A DNA stretch of 64,000 nt from Aradus depressus (Eukaryota; Arthropoda; Insecta; Hemiptera; Aradidae), in contig OY759221.1 of the NCBI GenBank assembly GCA_963662175.1, positions 35,028,045-35,092,044 of the forward strand, read 5' to 3'. Positions within the stretch are counted from its first letter, which is position 1. Each line of letters opens with the position of its first letter. The notes under the pieces are model-generated. The model had not been told where the DNA came from. It saw only the letters and a program-made list of their open reading frames with translations, and made no database searches. This document shows positions 43,256-54,796 of the stretch, one piece after another. The translations under genes and the position numbers were made by a program.

Positions 43256-43926
43256 CTTTTTTACTTTTGCATTAATCGTGTAAATCCAGTTTTTGCAATA
43301 AATAAAATATGTTTGCATCATTATTAATCACATGCCTTCTAAATCTAAATGAATATTGTTAATCCTTTCTTGGATTTTCCCTTAGTTATCTAATCATTCC
43401 TCATCACTTACCTAATTATTGACCAGACTTTACCTAATTATTAACCATACTTTTTGAAACACTGGTGAATGATGCCTCTCTAAAGTTGAGCAAGTTGATT
43501 TAACCGAAAACACCCTCTTCAATTGGTATAGTCTGCCGTAGTGAATAATTGGTTAAATGCAGTTATCTCGTGAATGATTCCTCAAAGAAGTAGATTAAGT
43601 TGATTTAACCGAGAACATACACAATTTTACGAGATACCAAGAAACCCACATCTTTATAATTCCGAAAGTATTAGAGTCCTGAGTTCACAACTTCTTCACA
43701 GTGCGCAGATGGCTTGGGAGATGATCACAGTACACTTAACTCATTTTGACTATTTTTCGATTTAACAACTTATTACGTGTGGACCATAGATATAATTGGT
43801 TAAGTAAGTTTTAAAATAAATAGGATATATATTATTGAATATTGGTGGAGGACCTCTGTCAAGAAAATAAAAATGTTATTATAATCATTGTATTTAATTA
43901 TATTGAGTATAATGTTTTGTTTTCAG
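43256..43926. other. Stretch with a short tandem duplication
   Basis: 'gtgaatgatgcctc...aagttgatttaaccgaaaac' (43460-43520) recurs as 'gtgaatgattcctc...aagttgatttaaccgagaac' (43570-43620). Otherwise nothing. Confidence 0.45.
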
Positions 43927-43978
43927 CCTTTAAACATTAAAATCGTGACCTTTCCTGAGCAGTTGGAGATTAACTTAG
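43927..43978 (+). CDS. Candidate internal exon B of an unidentified gene
   Basis: Acceptor 'aatgttttgttttcag' and donor GTTAGT. The 52-base segment is open in only one frame, PLNIKIVTFPEQLEINL plus one base. It is entered in phase 0, which agrees with the end of 27102-27153. Joined, the two give ...VESIENK-PLNIKIVTF.... Confidence 0.3.
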
Positions 43979-44508
43979 GTTAGTACTGGTGTGATGTGTT
44001 AGTGTGACAATGCTGGCAGAGGTTTAGAAGGGGGGAAGAGAGAGCAGATGTTGGTACAGCGGGCCTCCCTACTGCCCTGAAGACACCCGACCACGTGTGG
44101 CACCATAATGTTCAGCACATGTGGCTCGTCTGGCCTTTGTTCAGACTTTCCGAGCTCAACTAACGTCTTTCTTAAGGAATTGCTTACCACAGAGATAGAG
44201 GAAGAGAAAGAGATAGATAACATTCTGTATTGTATTTTTAAATTTCCTGCTAAGTTAGTTTTCATTAGGAGTATCTCTGCAAGTTTTATGTTCTGTTCAA
44301 TATAGAGATTCAGTTCATTATTAGCGTATATTCGATTTGGTTGAAAATAAACAGGTATCGTTATGAGCCTCTAAATCCTCTTATGATATATGATGGTTAT
44401 GTAAAACTGAGGAAATCAACATTTCTGCTTCTGCTCCAAACACAATAACTCCCATCAAAAGACGGCTCTGGTAGCCCTTTTAGAGGTAGCTGGGCGTTAA
44501 AAAACCTT
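43979..44508. other. Unassigned stretch
   Basis: 44000-44190 is GC-richer than its surroundings, without a supported frame. The rest is AT-rich. Confidence 0.35.
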
Positions 44509-44821
44509 GAGCACGCCGGTAGCTCAGTGGTATGCGTGCTTGCCTTCTAAGCTCAAGATCGTGGGTTCGAAACCCGACCCTTAGTTTATTTTATCTGGGA
44601 GGTAAAATAAACTTAAGCACGTCCTTCGGATGGGACGTTAGGCGATGGTCCCGATGAGTCTGTGCTATATAAGATAGTAGTTAAAGACCCCTCCCTCGGT
44701 GAATTATCTTGGGTAGGCAATATTTAAGATTCCCACAATAGAGTCGGGCTCGACGGAAGAGCGCTCTGGTAGTAGGCGATATGACCTCGTAGTTGAAGCC
44801 CGGGCATCAATCACAATAACC
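44509..44821 (+). mobile_element. SINE1 copy with intact A and B boxes
   Basis: GCCGGTAGCTCAGTGGTATG and GTGGGTTCGAAACCCG are both canonical. The body has small deletions, and the tail ends 'gggcatcaatcacaataacc'. Confidence 0.85.
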
Positions 44822-44859
44822 AACTCCTGATAAAAGATAGAATGGACATATCACATTTT

Positions 44860-45345
44860 ACTTCCGCAGCTTATACTGCTTATAAGTAATATATAGGGGA
44901 AATCATGTAATCGGTAAGAGTTTTCATTAAAGTTTTATGTTTACGAATGAATCAATTAAGTTTTCGCTCTCCCTTCGAAACTCAATATTTCAATTACATA
45001 GGGACTTCTGAAACATCATACTTAATGTTGTATCGATACATTCATTATAATGTTGGCAGTTATTAGCATTTTTTAGTATGAAATTTCGTGACAATACATT
45101 ATTTATAACGGAGGTTATTATAGTTTTGTACTAATCCCATTCCCTTTGGGTGAAAATCAGTAGGTGGTGTTCTGGGTACATATATAAAATTTCGTATCGA
45201 TTCATTAATTCTACAGAAGTTATCGTGTTCACGTACATACAGACAGATCAGGAAGTCGGAAATGTTTAAATCCCATGGAAACTCAACATTATGACCGATT
45301 ACATAACTTCCCCTATACTTGGTATCGCTGGGAAGTACATAATAC
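44860..45345. repeat. R1 repeat pieces, forward then reverse
   Basis: Forward left part to 44940, then a reverse copy from 'gaatgaatcaattaagtttt' through the modules to 'cataacttcccctatacttgg' at 45340. Confidence 0.6.
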
Positions 45346-45809
45346 ATTTTGGTTTGCTTATTTCTGAAAATAACAGAGGGTTGCTTCAAGTTCTCTCGGT
45401 CTCCTTTACCCTGTGGTAATACCAAGGATATTACCCTTCCAAGACAGAGCCCTACAAAGTTGCCCTGTTGCCTCATACATAGGCCCCTATTCTACCCACC
45501 CCTACTCTAGGCCGTTATGCCTCCCTTATCCCACCCTAAGGGCTACCCCTCTTCAAAGGAGGCTAGTTACCTACCCTTCCCATTACGATTTTCTTTTTCA
45601 CTGAATAATATCCCTTCTGTTCAGTTCTTGAAAAGTTTTTGTTGTTTCGTATATCCGAAGGACAGAGGAAGCTTTGTCATCGTACTAAGAGCAAACAATC
45701 TTTCGGACTTTTTTTCAAAATGCAAACTTAGTTTTCAGGTCAAAAAACACTTTTTGTTACGTGTCAGTATGTCCGTTCCCTAAATCCTTCTTTGTCACAT
45801 GCCTCAAAA
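45346..45809. other. Pyrimidine-rich unassigned stretch
   Basis: 45410-45600 is rich in C and T, with short frames on + and no recognisable motif. Confidence 0.35.
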
Positions 45810-46140
45810 AGTCGTCGGTGAATCACCGACAATTTTCTTCCCCAGAACGAATTAATCAATTAAAGTTTCGCTCCCCCTCCAAAACCAGTCGTTATTTGGG
45901 CCTGTATTCAATAGTTGACTGACTTGTACATAGAGGCTCCTAAAACCTACTAAACTTTGTGTTGGTAAATTCATTGCATCGGTAGTTATTAGCGTTTCTG
46001 AATTGAGACCCTCCCCTTTAGTCGATATAACCGAAAATTAATGTGTCGTCCTTGTGGGGTTTTAAATTCACATATGAAATTTTGCGTCTATACATTCATT
46101 ACAACGGCAGTTTTTAGAGTTAAGCCTCACCCCTAATCAG
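45810..46140 (-). repeat. R1 repeat, reverse
   Basis: Starts with the full palindrome 'gtcggtgaatcaccgac', then 'cttccccagaacgaattaat', then modules to 'tacaacggcagtttttagag'. Confidence 0.7.
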
Positions 46141-46220
46141 TTGATCTATATAATTTATAAGCTATATATATATACTCCATATATCCATAACATTGCCATG
46201 TTATGGTTTACTGTATGTGG

Positions 46221-46668
46221 AGGGGCGCTGGTAGCTTGGTGGGAAGTCTGCTTGCTTACTGAGCTCAAGATCGCAGGCTCGAAACCCGGCCGCGAGGCCC
46301 TTAGTTTACTTTATTTGGTAGGTATAATAAACTTAAGTACGCCGTCCTTCGTTAAGCAATGCTCCAGAGCCTTTACGAGATCAGGTACTGGTCGTACCCT
46401 ACCCTAGGTGAATCAAGCAATGTAAGCAAAATTTAGGACTCCCAAAGTAGAGTCAGCACGCCGTCCTTCGGATGAAATGTTGAGCGATTGTCCGGACCCT
46501 GCACGATATCAAGGAGAGAGACCCCTATCCTAAGTAAATAAAAACTTGAGTAGTCAAAATTTAGAACTCCCGTAGTCGGGCTCATGTCCATCAGAGTGAC
46601 GAAAGAGCGCTCTGGTAGTAGGCGATATGACCTCGTAGTTAAAGCCCGGGCATGAGTCATAATAATTA
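46221..46668 (+). mobile_element. SINE1 copy with a second SINE1 body appended
   Basis: A complete head and body (46221-46455) reaches 'ggactcccaaagtagagtc'. It is followed directly by a second body from 'agcacgccgtccttcggatg' to 'gcccgggcatgagtcataat'. Either a dimer or an insertion of one copy in another. Confidence 0.8.
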
Positions 46669-46834
46669 ACTACTGTATGTGATTAAACTTCAACTATGAG
46701 GTATCTTTTAAGATAAATATATCCACGAACACATTATGTGTTTTAACTTGTTGAAAAGTACAAGAAAGTCCATAATCTTCTAATTTATTTAATAAAAGTT
46801 AAAATTACTATATATATTTTTTCTTCTGTTACAG

Positions 46835-46945
46835 TGCTCTACGTCAGGAGACTTGAAGACAGTGCTACATGAAGGAGTGAGAGAGAATGAGCCCCGAGCT
46901 GTCATTCTGATGAGATGGATATGTTATGAAGAAAGTTCGAAATAG
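46835..46945 (+). CDS. Candidate terminal exon C of an unidentified gene
   Basis: A strong acceptor 'tttttttcttctgttacag' precedes it. Entered in the phase left by 43927-43978 it gives VLYVRRLEDSAT and TGA at 46870-46872. In phase 0 it stays open for 36 codons (CSTSGDLKTVLHEGVRENEP and on) to TAG at 46943-46945. I cannot choose between these, and neither is recognised. Confidence 0.28.
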   Translation, partial: CSTSGDLKTVLHEGVRENEPRAVILMRWICYEESSK

Positions 46946-47129
46946 TAGATTGATGACATTGCACATACATCAGGGTTTTGTTAATCTTAAGTCTAGCTTT
47001 AAGGATGTAGAAAACTATCTTTGGTCCCACAGTGTTTTTACTACTAAAGTGTTGAGGACATTTTGTTATCTGTCAAAAATTCGGTGTTGAGTTTTCACTG
47101 AAATTTCATGTTTTCCCTAACACCTCATT
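46946..47129. other. Unassigned stretch
   Basis: 'gttatctgtcaaaaattcgg' and 'gttttcactgaaatttcatg' near 47060-47110 are R1 left-end phrases. Confidence 0.4.
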
Positions 47130-47460
47130 ACAAAAATGAAAAGAAGAAAAAAATCGGCGAATTCTCAGACTAAAATTTCGTCTCGATACTTAGGTTATTT
47201 GAGTCGAGTCCCTCTTCCCTTCGACCGTTTTGAATTTATATATTAAATTTCATTTCGATAAATTCATTACATCGGCAGTTACTGGGATTTGTGAGTTTTA
47301 CCTTCTTTGATATCCCCTTGCCTTAGGCTGATTCCTCTGAAAATTAATGTATATCGTCCTTAGAGGGCTCTGAATTTACGTATGTATTTCGTGTCAATAT
47401 ATTCATTAAAACGGCAGTTAGTATTAAGCCTTCCTCCTAATCTAACCAGTTCTGGATATA
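47130..47460 (-). repeat. R1 repeat, reverse, interrupted by a pogo-like element
   Basis: Modules run to 'accagttctggatata' at 47460. They continue after the element with 'ttataaatttcgtgtctata' at 47990. Confidence 0.75.
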
Positions 47461-47987
47461 CAGTCGACTCTCGATAATTTGAAGTTTTGTCCAGGTCCCT
47501 TGAAAAACATTCGATAAATTGAAAAAAATTAATGTACATTTTGTCCCCTCGGTAATTTGACATAGTAGCAATGGCATCTTACTCGCCAACACTCTATAAT
47601 TTGAAGTGCCCACTTCTGATGTGAGTCACTTGATCCTGCACAGACCTGTCCTTTGTTTACATACCCTCGACTAGATTAATTGAGTTTGAAGTTTTCTTTC
47701 TTTAGTTAGATTTAAACAGATCCAGAAAGAATAAATGTCTTTCAATTGGTGAGAAACAGCATGTTATAGAAGCTGTGGAAAATGGAATATTGAAAAAAAT
47801 GATGCAAAGCAGTTCAAATTTTACCATCACATGTATGAACGTACATACATACTTTTAATCACACTCTTGTTTAATTTAATTTTTTCCTAACTCCGTCTTG
47901 ATTATTTGAACTCTTATTATTTTAAACTCTCGGTAATTTGAACTTTTCCTCTGGTCCCTTGAGTTTCAAATTATCGAGAGTCAACTG
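47461..47987 (+). mobile_element. Pogo-like element, 527 bp, with relic of DNA-binding domain
   Basis: TA at 47459-47460 and 47988-47989. The left end CAGTCGACTCTCGATAATTT and the complement of the right end CAGTTGACTCTCGATAATTT differ at one base. Between them a short frame (about 47718-47850) reads KCLSIGEKQHVIEAVENGIL. This is the first helix-turn-helix of CENP-B/pogo transposases (usually KRKxLSLxEKxxVIxxVExG). The DDE domain is absent. Confidence 0.85.
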
Positions 47988-48130
47988 TACTTATAAATTT
48001 CGTGTCTATACATTAACGCTATCGGGAGTTATCGTGTTTACAGACACACACAGACAGAAAGGACTAATCGGGAAACGTGAAATTCCGAAGAAAGCTCACC
48101 CGATTTCATAACTTTTCTTATACTTCTGTG
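47988..48130 (-). repeat. R1 repeat, continuation to its left terminus
   Basis: 'gctatcgggagttatcgtgt', then 'cccgatttcataacttttct'. Confidence 0.7.
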
Positions 48131-48659
48131 TGTTTGTGAACAACTGTCAATGTAACAAGAAATATGTGGATCGAGGACCCAATAAGGTCAACATCTGTTC
48201 ATTTTATTAAACCGAACCAGTAAATTGGTTTCAGAGGGAGAGCGAAAACTTCCATCGAGTTGAAAACATTACCGGCCAAAATGAAATTTTTAATAAATAA
48301 TTTTCATGTCAATTTATAATGTTCAGTTAAAGGAGCACCAATAATATTAATCAAGTGGCGGTGAACTGTGGCTCGGAATCCGCGCACCTTCTAATTTTAT
48401 ATATATTTCCTTTAACGCTATCGTATTGAGTATTATATGTGAATGACTGCTACCAATTATGTAGTTGATATAAGTCGTGCCTAATTCCAGATTTAGAATG
48501 GCAATTGATTGTTTACTCCCAGCCAATTATAGATGGAGCACAACTTTGTAAAAATACCACTTTATAGGCTGGCTAACCCCCCGGTGGGTATTTATTTTTC
48601 CAATCGTTTGGCTAGGTAAAATATCGTTTGTTGATTTTCCAGAGGAAAAAAACAAAAAA
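48131..48659. other. Unassigned stretch with an R1 scrap
   Basis: 'aattggtttcagagggagag' near 48222 is R1. The rest (48260-48655) shows no gene or known repeat. Confidence 0.4.
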
Positions 48660-49735
48660 AAAAGTCGGTGAATCATCGACAATGTACTTCTCCAGATTAA
48701 TTAATTAACTTTTTGTTCTGATATAATTTTTGTGAAGTTTAATTCCACAAAAATATTATGTAATATAACAAATAATATTTCAAACAAATTCTTTGCTTAT
48801 ATTTATTTTATTTAGGACAATAAATGACTGAAAAATGGAGGATGCGCGAGACTAGCAATCAGTTGGCTCGGAATAATACATAATTATTAAACTCCCGAGA
48901 ATCTATTAATTTTCAGTCAAATCGGCCAAAGGGAAGGTGGATTATGGGGGAGGCTTAACACAAAAAAATCTAATAATTACCCTTATAGTGGACACAAATA
49001 CGTTTTTGCTCCCTCTTCCGAAATCAGTCGATCGTTTGCTCGAATAATCAATAGTTGACTTACATATGGCTCCTAAATTTTGTGCCGATAAATTCATTGC
49101 ATTCGGCAGTTATTAGAGTTATTGAGTTGAATCCCCTCCCCTGAACCCCCCTTCCCTTCGGCCAATTTCCCTGAAATTTAAGACGTATTGTTCTCATGAG
49201 GTTTTGACGTGAAATATGAAATTTCATCTACAGATATTGCGATTTTTGGAGTTGAGACACCCCCTGCCTTCCCTTCGGCCGATTCCGCTAAAAATTAATG
49301 CGTTTCATCCCAAGAGGTTTTGAATTTTCATATATGAAATTTTGTTTCGATACATTCATTAACAACAGCAGTTATTAAGGTTTTTGTGTTAAGCATCACC
49401 CCTAATACCCTCTTTCCTTTTGGTCGATTTGACTGAAAATCAATAGGTGTCGTCCTTAGAGGGTTCTGGATACACATATACAATTTCTTTTCAATATATT
49501 CATTCTATGGAGAGTTGTGTTCAAAAATATGTACAGACTGAAATTGTTTTCCTATTTTTTGGAATATGGAGGTCGGAAAAAATGAAATTCCGTTAAATAC
49601 TCCACATCGAATTTCTGACCGATTACATAACTTCCCCTATTGTATAGTGAGGAAGTAAAAAAAAAGGTCGGTGAATCAGTGACTATGTACTTCCCCAACA
49701 CGAATGAATCAACTATTAATATATTTCCTGGTGGT
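48660..49735 (-). repeat. Cluster of R1 copies
   Basis: A reverse right terminus (gtcggtgaatcatcgac, cttctccag), then a forward scrap at 48890-48990, then an almost complete reverse copy from 49000 to 49655 with at least four internal modules. A new right terminus follows at 49668-49710. Confidence 0.65.
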
Positions 49736-49985
49736 AGGCAGGCTTTTTAAATAAGTAATAAGATGTATCAGTCCAACATAGATTTATTTTAACCACAACT
49801 AGTTTCATCAGTCAAACTGACATCTTCAGGTGGTGAATCTTATTGGAGAAGAGGTCAAAGGACTGGACCCCTTTCAGGGACCAGATGAGAGCATAAAGTC
49901 TTCGGAAAACATGAACTGCCTGTGAAAACTCCATCGAATTTCTGACCGATTATTATATATATATTACTTCCCTTGTATTTCGTAT
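49736..49985. other. CTGAAGA-hairpin-GAAAC motif and R1 end
   Basis: On the minus strand, CTGAAGATGTCAGTTTGACTGATGAAAC at about 49793-49822 forms a 5-bp stem between CTGAAGA and GAAAC. It is followed on + by R1 left-end sequence to 'cttcccttgtatttcg'. Confidence 0.45.
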
Positions 49986-50440
49986 AGATGGGAAAGTAAA
50001 GAAGACAAAAAACAGGGTGAACGACGTTCTGTAATCCCCTGGATCAATTTATGAGTGTCATGTTGTTATCTTCATGTTTGTATTTATCATTGGGCCATTG
50101 TGAAATGTTTTATCAGGCTATTTAAATAGTAAACAGTAATAAATTTTAAAAATGTAATACATTTACGAAAATTAATCTGAGATTACTCATAGTGTCAAGT
50201 ACTCAGTACTCTTAGTCTATTCTAATCGAATAAATAAATAATAAAATTTTAATATTAAATAGATTGCTGATTTACTTCATGTGAATTGTATCTTGTTATA
50301 GGGATATATTGTAAATCAATGGTCCGCTTTTTGCCACAGTGAGACCACATAATCCGCGGGGCGATTTCAAGCGCGGTCCGCATATTCCTGCACGAATTAT
50401 TCAACAATATATATATATATGGTGGACTAGTGTTTTACAC
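49986..50440. other. AT-rich stretch
   Basis: No gene. A short (AT)n run lies at about 50406-50420. Confidence 0.4.
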
Positions 50441-50860
50441 CTAGGGACCTAAGCATCCAGTGCTCTTATCTTCCCTGGAAGCGCTGGGCTATATATATAT
50501 ATATATTCATGAAGTGCTCAGTCTCCCAGTTTCCTTAACGAACCTGAGAATGCTCTCATAGTCCAATCTTCTAAAGTCCTATGCGATTACATCTCCACCA
50601 AAGATGCGGAATCTCATTCGCGCATATCCCGAGCAGATGCCCAGGAAGTGTGCCGCTTTTTCGTCTTCTTCCTCACATCTATTGCAGGTCCTTGACTCCC
50701 ACAATGTGTAGGTGTCTATTGAACGAACTCCAGTTGCCTAAACTCGTTCCTTTTGAGGTTCAGGATCCCGTCTTTCAGAACCCTGGTCTCCCCTCCCAGG
50801 AACATCTTCGACTGCCTGCCTATGGTCTTTTCTATCCATGTACGCTCCAAAAGACCTTAG
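50441..50860 (-). pseudogene. Non-LTR retrotransposon ORF2 C-terminus, decayed
   Basis: The minus strand gives ETRVLKDGILNLKRNEFRQL, then CRCEEEDEKAAHF-like sequence with frameshifts, and SGSLRKLGD. This is the same C-terminal segment as at 9040-9450. The 3' untranslated phrase 'gatgcttaggtccctaggt' (+ strand complement at 50437-50460) confirms one family. A TATATA run at 50491-50507 has been inserted within the element. Confidence 0.65.
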
Positions 50861-51549
50861 TCCATTTTTTAATTCGGGTTCGATATGCCTCCCGAGAAGT
50901 ATTCAACAAAATTTTCGCTCTTAATTCTAAACCTTTCTTCTGAAAATTAATAGATTTTTTACTTTGTACTCAATGACATAGGCAGAGTTCGAAAATGCTG
51001 TATGTCATCCTTCTTGAGCATATCTGGCTATTCATGGACCTAAGCGTCCTTTGGCTGTCTGCTATCCGATTTCTTTCCACATACTCAGCGCATCGTAAGC
51101 GCCGTGGTGGCATGTCTGCTACTAAGAAGATCCAATTGTGGTTAACTATTTGTGACAAAGTTCCTGACTTAAGTTAGAGTGACTGCCTACTCTTTTGGGG
51201 TCTCCATTTTAACTAATGAATTATTACAGTTAAGTTTAATCCCGGACAACGCCCGGTGAACTTGCTATTATTCAGTAAAGACATGGCAAGGCTATCTCTT
51301 GAGGTAAATATTAAAAATGAACTACTAGGTACAGAAGTGCTCTTACGCGACCAATAAACTTAAAAGGTTTTTTTCCATCATGGACACTGTACAGCAGCCA
51401 TTTTTTTCTTTTATGTCTCTGAAAAAAGGAAACATAAGTAACATATATTTTTACTATCCTTTGTAATGGAAAATCGTTGCACAGCATGCATGGACTACAA
51501 GCACCGTTTATCCGGGGATAGATTAGTATGGTCATATGGGAGTTAACAC
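50861..51549. other. Unassigned stretch
   Basis: Short frames on both strands at 50970-51180 overlap each other without motif support. 'cccggacaacgcccggtgaactt' near 51242 is a scrap of the CCCGG repeat. Confidence 0.35.
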
Positions 51550-51725
51550 TTCCCGAAGTATAGAGGATGTTATATAATCGGTGAGAAATTCTATGTTGAA
51601 TTTTCAATGGAATTCGAATTTAAATGTTTTTTTGACTCCCTGTGTCGTGTGTGTGTGTGTGTCTGTAAACACGGTAACTTCCGGTAGAATTGAATTACAT
51701 TGCCGGTGATACACGTACTTTTTTT
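51550..51725 (+). repeat. R1 repeat, shortened, with a GT microsatellite
   Basis: Left terminus 'cgaagtatagaggatgttat', then (GT)n at 51645-51660 in place of the 'tctgtctgtgtgtctg' block, then 'acattgccggtgatacacg'. Confidence 0.65.
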
Positions 51726-52261
51726 TTTTTTTGTTCTGTAATGTGACCGCCTGTAACTGGGCGAATAGCCAACCGGTTGGTGGAAAGATTTTGTAATAAA
51801 TAAATTAATATTTTTAAAAAAAAAACTGGAGGCATACCTTTCAGTTTGGGGGGACCACTCTTCTATGGTTAAGTTCTGTGATCCTTTCAAACCTGTTCAT
51901 ATTCTTTTTGTTCTGCCATAGGGTTGCGGCGATGCCTCTACTTGCCTATAAGAAGACATCATTGTGTCTCTGTCACGGGGCCTTATCATTCTCCTGCCTA
52001 GTCTACTTATGATAACTGGACGGAGAACTGATAAGGGCTTGTGTACATGAGCTTACTTCGACTACTTCATCTCAAGACACTTCTCCAACCAACTGTTCAT
52101 GTACAACGTCTATACTTGCAACAAACAACTGTTAAATTGAACATTTTGATTTTTTGTCTACGTAGAATACATCTTATGACACTCTCTTGAAAATGTTAGT
52201 GATTTTTTCTTCAAGAATACCCGGCCCGAGATGATTTAATAGGGAGGTGTAAAAATCTTCA
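51726..52261. other. Unassigned stretch
   Basis: No gene or known repeat. An A-run at 51817-51826 may be the tail of an unrecognised retroposon. Confidence 0.35.
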
Positions 52262-52475
52262 ACGAGTCCTTTGGATGAGGCGTCGAGCGATGGTCCCGAG
52301 CCGGTTCGATGTCAAATACTCGTTAAAGATCCCTTATCCTAGGTGAATAAACCTGGGTTGGCAAAATTCAGGACTCCCAGAGTAGAGTCGGGCTCATGTC
52401 CACCAGAGTGACGAAAGAACGTTCTGGTAGTAGGCGATATGATCTCTTAGTTTGGGCATGTTTCACAATAACCTA
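52262..52475 (+). mobile_element. SINE1 copy, body only
   Basis: From 'gtcctttggatgaggcgtcg' to 'gggcatgtttcacaataacc'. The tRNA head is missing. Confidence 0.75.
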
Positions 52476-54254
52476 AACATAAGAAGGACTCTTCCACAAC
52501 CCAAACTATCTAACGTAGAAAATAATTCCAGGTACTGAAAAATTCTGCGCCAGAAGTATGCGCTAAGTTGCGATGCACCAAAAATACAAGTGGGACATCA
52601 AATGGAAGGTGCTAGAGTCCTCAATCTGAATTGATCGTTAATTTTCCAGAATTGTCAAAATGGCGGCCGTTATTGGCCCAAATGCGTGCAGAGGCTCTAG
52701 AAAGCTTGGTTTTTTTGTCTATTTGTATGAAATGAGGCTCGGGTACAAGTAGCTCAGGGAAAATAACTGGTCATTAAAAATTTACTTTTCAAAAATTACA
52801 ATTGGTGTATCAATTGAAGGTATCGAATCCCTCAACATAAATCGTTATGAAAAAAACTGTTATCCAATAATGTCAATCTATTTCCAAGAGATGTATTCTT
52901 CGCAAATCATTTCTATCACTTCTAAGTTTCTAAAATCATCTAATTTGAAGTTACCTGTTTTTTCTTATTTACAGAGCCAAACTATCGCCAGTTTAAAGTC
53001 CAAAACTTCAGATTTAACGTTTTCCTTAATGTTTTTTTTTATATCCACTTTTCAACAGCATTATTAAGGTCGATAAAGTGGATAAAGGTACCTTAGAATG
53101 AAGGGAAATAATAAAATCTCGACTTGCGCGTTAGTTTAGCTCTCAGGTTCATATTAAATTTTAAAGCAAGTATTTACTATCGCAATATATTGTTTACAAT
53201 TTTATATTTTTCCTGTTTATAGAGGAACGACAGAAGAAAAATAAAATATATGTAATTAAAAATTTGTATTTATTTATTGTGATAAAAATGTAATTTTTCT
53301 TTATATCCATAATTTTCCTTTATACTTTTAATTTTGTTTTAATCGGTATCTGTTATCCTATATATTTCAACCTTCTTTATTTCTTATTTATTGCACGTGT
53401 TTTCATGTATTTTTATATTCAAGGATAATTATAATATTTTAGAACAATATATGATTTTGAATTATTTGTTTTTTCTAGTTATCTAGGAATATATATTATT
53501 GTAACTGCAATTTTAAACCGTTTATGTACTTATTAACTTCATATAAAATGTAAAATAGATGCAATCTTGAAGAAAATAATGTATATTTATTGTTTTTGTT
53601 AAGATTTAGCCGACGGATGGTTATTATTGTTAATAATTGTAGTAGTAGAATGGAATGAAACAGGGGTCCGACAACCTTTTTACATTTGCGGGCACATTCT
53701 ACCCCTTGGCTTGGCATTCTAACTACGGGGTCAGAAATTAGAATGAAATAAAAGTTAATATCTGTTTATGTATCTAATTTGTAAGCTATATTAATGTATA
53801 TATTCTTATGATTTATCATGTTATGTTTTAACGGAAATAAATATTATTATTATACACGTACTGTTTTGTCTCATCTTCGAAAATTTCACATGTGGCATAG
53901 TAAGACAAAATATTTTGGAGGTTACAGGAGCAATTTATCCTTTCAGAAAATATATTTGGATGGTCCCCCAACCTTCCTGTGCACCTATTAAGGCTAGCAA
54001 CCTGCTGAAATACCAAGGTGACGTTTGATATAACTCCTGTCTTGCTATAGAAAGAACCAATGGCAGACATATATTAATGTTTGGTCTCTTGGGTGATCCC
54101 TCAAAGTTGACATCCTTCCCCCTCAACTCTTCTGTGATACTCCCATCATACACCACACTTCCTATCCTATATATTCTCTCAACAACGTTTTACCTCCAAA
54201 TGTGACTGAACACAAGTCCGAAAGATCTCATTAACACCTAATATTAGCTAGACA
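52476..54254. other. Long stretch without recognised genes or repeats
   Basis: 52500-53060 is mixed sequence; 53160-53850 is AT-rich. Two overlapping minus-strand frames at 53828-54156 lack motifs. This is the longest part of the window in which I see no repeat family. Confidence 0.4.
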
Positions 54255-54362
54255 TTGTGACTAATGTCCGGGCTTTAACTACGAGGTCATATCGCCTACT
54301 ACCAGAGTGCTTTTTCATCACTCTGGTGGACATGAACCCAACTATACTGTGGGAGTTCTACT
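54255..54362 (-). mobile_element. SINE1 tail fragment
   Basis: 'gtccgggctttaactacgag' through the hairpin to 'ctatactgtgggagttcta'. Confidence 0.75.
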
Positions 54363-54370
54363 TCGACCAA

Positions 54371-54508
54371 CTTTGGGAAAAAGCATAAATTGAATGGGAC
54401 CTTATTGATCCAGAACAATGCAGAAATCTTGTCAGAAGTATGCCAAAAAGGATTGAAGCAGTGTTGAAAAGCCAAAGGAGGCTATACAAAATATTACCAG
54501 TCACGTAA
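54371..54508 (+). pseudogene. Tc1-like transposase C-terminal relic
   Basis: Reads LWEKA, stop, IEWDLIDPEQCRNLVRSMPK and RIEAVLKSQRRLYKILPVT before TAA. The pattern W..I....C..LV.SMP.R...V....G is the C-terminal end of Tc1-family transposases. The usual final Gly-x-x-x-Tyr is altered. Upstream, the catalytic part is replaced by the SINE1 fragment. Confidence 0.75.
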
Positions 54509-54796
54509 CTGTTTACATGAGAAATTTCTTTTATTAAAAAAATAATGTGCTAAAGTTATAATTAACGTTTTGTTTGATAATATCTTATTCAGATGAATAA
54601 AATAATATGAAAAAAAAAAAATCGGGTGCGTGGCGAAATGAGCGTTGCGAGATAGCGAAAGTGTCAATAAAATTTTTGAACCTTGAAACAATTTAAAAAC
54701 AATATAGAAAGAAAACATTCATAAGCATAATAGATAAAAAACGAGTTTATTATTAATCTGTATATATCTAATAATAATATTGGATAACTAGGTTAT
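54509..54796. other. AT-rich stretch
   Basis: No gene. It may include the terminal part of the Tc1 element. Confidence 0.35.

Noticed and set aside
44509..44590. Possible tRNA gene (A box and B box)
   Set aside because: The same head occurs in more than fifteen places joined to the SINE1 body, and the acceptor stem does not close.
51311..51890. Two adjoining minus-strand frames of about 99 codons
   Set aside because: They overlap an R1 copy and a GT microsatellite, with no motif.
53828..54156. Overlapping minus-strand frames of 73-80 codons
   Set aside because: Two different frames of the same stretch, neither with a recognisable domain or splice signals.
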